A DNA stretch of 64,000 nt from an uncultured Dyadobacter sp. (GTDB lineage: Bacteria; Bacteroidota; Bacteroidia; Cytophagales; Spirosomataceae). The notes under the pieces were generated by a model that saw only the letters and a program-made list of their open reading frames with translations, was not told where the DNA came from and did not search any database. Positions 62,779 to 64,000 of the stretch are shown here, one piece after another. Within the stretch, counting starts at the first letter, position 1; each line of letters opens with the position of its first letter. The position numbers and the translations under genes were made by a program. Location: NCBI RefSeq assembly GCF_946482605.1, contig NZ_CAMLSE010000004.1, positions 62,001 through 126,000 on the forward strand, in the 5' to 3' direction.

Positions 62779-63012
62779 TTTTGAATTAGTGAATGAGTCA
62801 GTGAGTGAATGAGTGAATGAGTGAATTTTTTTACTCATCGCAATGGCGACCCGGTCCCAGGTTCGCCGCAGCCCATTGACTCATTCATTCATTGACTCAC
62901 TGACCCATTCACTAATTCACTCATTCACTAATTCACTCATTCCCAGTTCCACTGCGGCTCATTCACTCATTCCCAGTTCCACTGCGGCTCATTCAATCAT
63001 TCAAAATTAACC
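62779..63012. repeat. Word-repeat spacer with long complementary arms
   Basis: GAGTGAATGAGTGAATGA words (about 62790-62825) are followed by their complements ATTCACTCATTC (about 62880-62940), which could form a long imperfect hairpin. A 33-bp unit containing CCCAGTTCCACTGCGGCTCA occurs twice in tandem (about 62935-62995). The word GCGACCCGGTC is at 62846-62856. It matches the spacers at 32637-32854 and 50926-51440 in vocabulary. Confidence 0.8.
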
Positions 63013-63564
63013 ATGCCACACATCCAATTCGAACCCGGCTTTCCCGGCATTCTCGGCCCGATGCGGTTCAGCCCGCACACCGCAGAGCCGATGAATCTAC
63101 TTGCTAACGCGTTAATGTGTTCCGACGAGGGACTTGCCCGCGGCGAGCGCGAGCTCATTGCAACCTATGTTTCATCCCAAAATGACTGTTTTTTCTGCCA
63201 GACGATTCACGGTGCTATTGCCAGCGCTTACCTGGAAGACGAAGACTGGTCCTTTGTAAAAAGCGTCAAAGCGAATTTTGCCGAAACTGAACTCTCGGAC
63301 AGGATGAAATCCCTGCTATCCATTGCCGGAAGCGTCCAGCGCGGCGGCCGGCACGTCACGGCCGAGCAGATCGACCGCGCCCGTGAACATGGTGCCGACG
63401 ATCGCCAGATCCACGACACCGTGCTTATTGCCGCCGCATTCTGCATGTTCAACCGCTACGTCGACGGCCTCGCGACCGCTGCGCCGACCGACCCGGATGT
63501 GTACCGGACGAGGGCGTTGAATGTGATTGCGAATGGGTATTCGGCGGTTAAGGGGTATGAGTGA
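63013..63564 (+). CDS. AhpD-like carboxymuconolactone decarboxylase-family protein
   Basis: The 183-residue protein has the AhpD redox signature: Glu47 region (ARGERELIATYVSSQN), then Cys59-Phe-Phe-Cys62 and His66 (CFFCQTIHG). It is all-helical and cytoplasmic. Family members reduce peroxides or transfer electrons from lipoyl partners. It is near the methionine-synthase-like gene but separated by a 234-bp repeat spacer. The substrate is unknown. Confidence 0.85.
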   Translation: MPHIQFEPGFPGILGPMRFSPHTAEPMNLLANALMCSDEGLARGERELIATYVSSQNDCFFCQTIHGAIASAYLEDEDWSFVKSVKANFAETELSDRMKSLLSIAGSVQRGGRHVTAEQIDRAREHGADDRQIHDTVLIAAAFCMFNRYVDGLATAAPTDPDVYRTRALNVIANGYSAVKGYE

Positions 63565-63729
63565 TTGAACTGGTACCGGTTGAAGCCTGTTGCCGGCTCC
63601 CTGGGTGGAATAGCTGATGTCAATTCGTGACGGAGTTATGAAAATAACGGTTTTTTTTCGGACTTTGTGCCGAAAGTGGCGATTTGTGTCGCTAACCATA
63701 CAACAGTCCAAACCCTGATAACACCAGCC

Positions 63730-64000
63730 ATGACGAAAGCACATCTGCCGGTATTACTTCTTGCCGCGCTTAGTTTGAATGCATGCAGGCCCGCCGCACG
63801 GGAAAAAGTATCGGAAACTACCTCGGGAATGCTCGAAGGAACCTGGAAACTGATCAGCGGCACGCTGATCGAGAAAGGCGATACAACCGTCACCAACTAT
63901 ACACAGGGCGTTTCTTTCATCAAAATCATCAATGACAGCCATTTTGCCTTCATCCAGCATGATCTGAACAAGGGGAAAGACTCAACCGCGAGTTTTTCTG
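63730..64000 (+). CDS. Lipocalin-like lipoprotein, 3' end outside window
   Basis: From the ATG at 63730 the frame stays open to the window edge (90 codons seen). A lipoprotein signal ends at Cys19 (LAALSLNAC). The mature part starts with SGMLEGTWKLISGTLIEKGD and continues SFIKIINDSHFAFIQHD, typical of small lipocalin-like (beta-barrel) lipoproteins of Bacteroidota. Function is unknown. Only the start is available. Confidence 0.75.
   Translation, partial: MTKAHLPVLLLAALSLNACRPAAREKVSETTSGMLEGTWKLISGTLIEKGDTTVTNYTQGVSFIKIINDSHFAFIQHDLNKGKDSTASFS

Noticed and set aside
62779..63012. CRISPR-like array from the recurring GAATGA/ATTCA words.
   Set aside because: Words are short, imperfect and lack equal-length repeats with unique spacers; no cas gene is in the window.

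Overview
The window reads as chromosomal DNA of a Cytophagales-type Bacteroidota, most like Dyadobacter or a close relative (inference). The signs are three SusC/SusD outer-membrane pairs, an ECF sigma/FecR pair, a type IX secretion sorting domain, promoters of the Bacteroidota -33/-7 type, and spacers filled with family-typical repeats. No rRNA, tRNA, CRISPR array, insertion sequence or integrase was recognised.

Positions 1-41987 look like one large carbohydrate-utilisation region with an apiose theme. Outer-membrane capture comes from SusC/D pair 1 (8411-13093) and pair 2 (19553-24172). Extracytoplasmic enzymes are a sialidase-fold protein (partial, 1-947), a DUF5703 hydrolase, a DUF5060/apiosidase-like/DUF5605 protein, a GH140-type apiosidase, a second beta-propeller protein, a GH127 enzyme, a DUF1080 protein and a DUF1593 protein. 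Cytoplasmic metabolism includes an FGGY kinase, a RuBisCO-like protein overlapping a four-carbon acid sugar kinase (DUF1537), an L-fucose-isomerase-family protein and a transketolase split into two subunits. An Rbs-type ABC importer with a DUF2291 protein follows. GH140, RuBisCO-like protein plus DUF1537 kinase, and FGGY kinase plus split transketolase each match steps described for D-apiose or apionate catabolism. The proposal that the region degrades apiose-containing pectin or glycosides is therefore coherent but unproven. A DeoR-family regulator (31851) is the likely controller: the 10-mer AAATAGAATA (or its complement) was found at four places, all in spacers ahead of genes of this region.

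Toxin-antitoxin-like cassettes, all on the minus strand, sit between the catabolic blocks: DUF433/DUF5615 and HepT/MntA (15105-16638), HigBA (30046-30728), and a MazF/PemK-like gene with an unknown partner (42003-42807). A decayed fragment of a second DUF1537 kinase lies between the first two.

Positions 42968-50925 hold a separate glycan locus: a GH43-like lipoprotein, ECF sigma factor, FecR anti-sigma, SusC with STN domain and SusD. A repeat-rich spacer follows. Positions 52204-59245 hold four tail-collar-domain genes in an A-B-A-B order (six collar domains) followed by a 1264-residue beta-helix protein with a type IX sorting domain. No other phage gene is present, so this may be an uncharacterised surface or secreted system. 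The remainder has a TPR/LuxR-type regulator, a small secreted protein, a methionine-synthase-II-like protein, an AhpD-like protein and a truncated lipoprotein.

Spacers inside apparent operons are packed with imperfect arrays of short DNA words. In at least three places these arrays run into coding sequence at gene starts.
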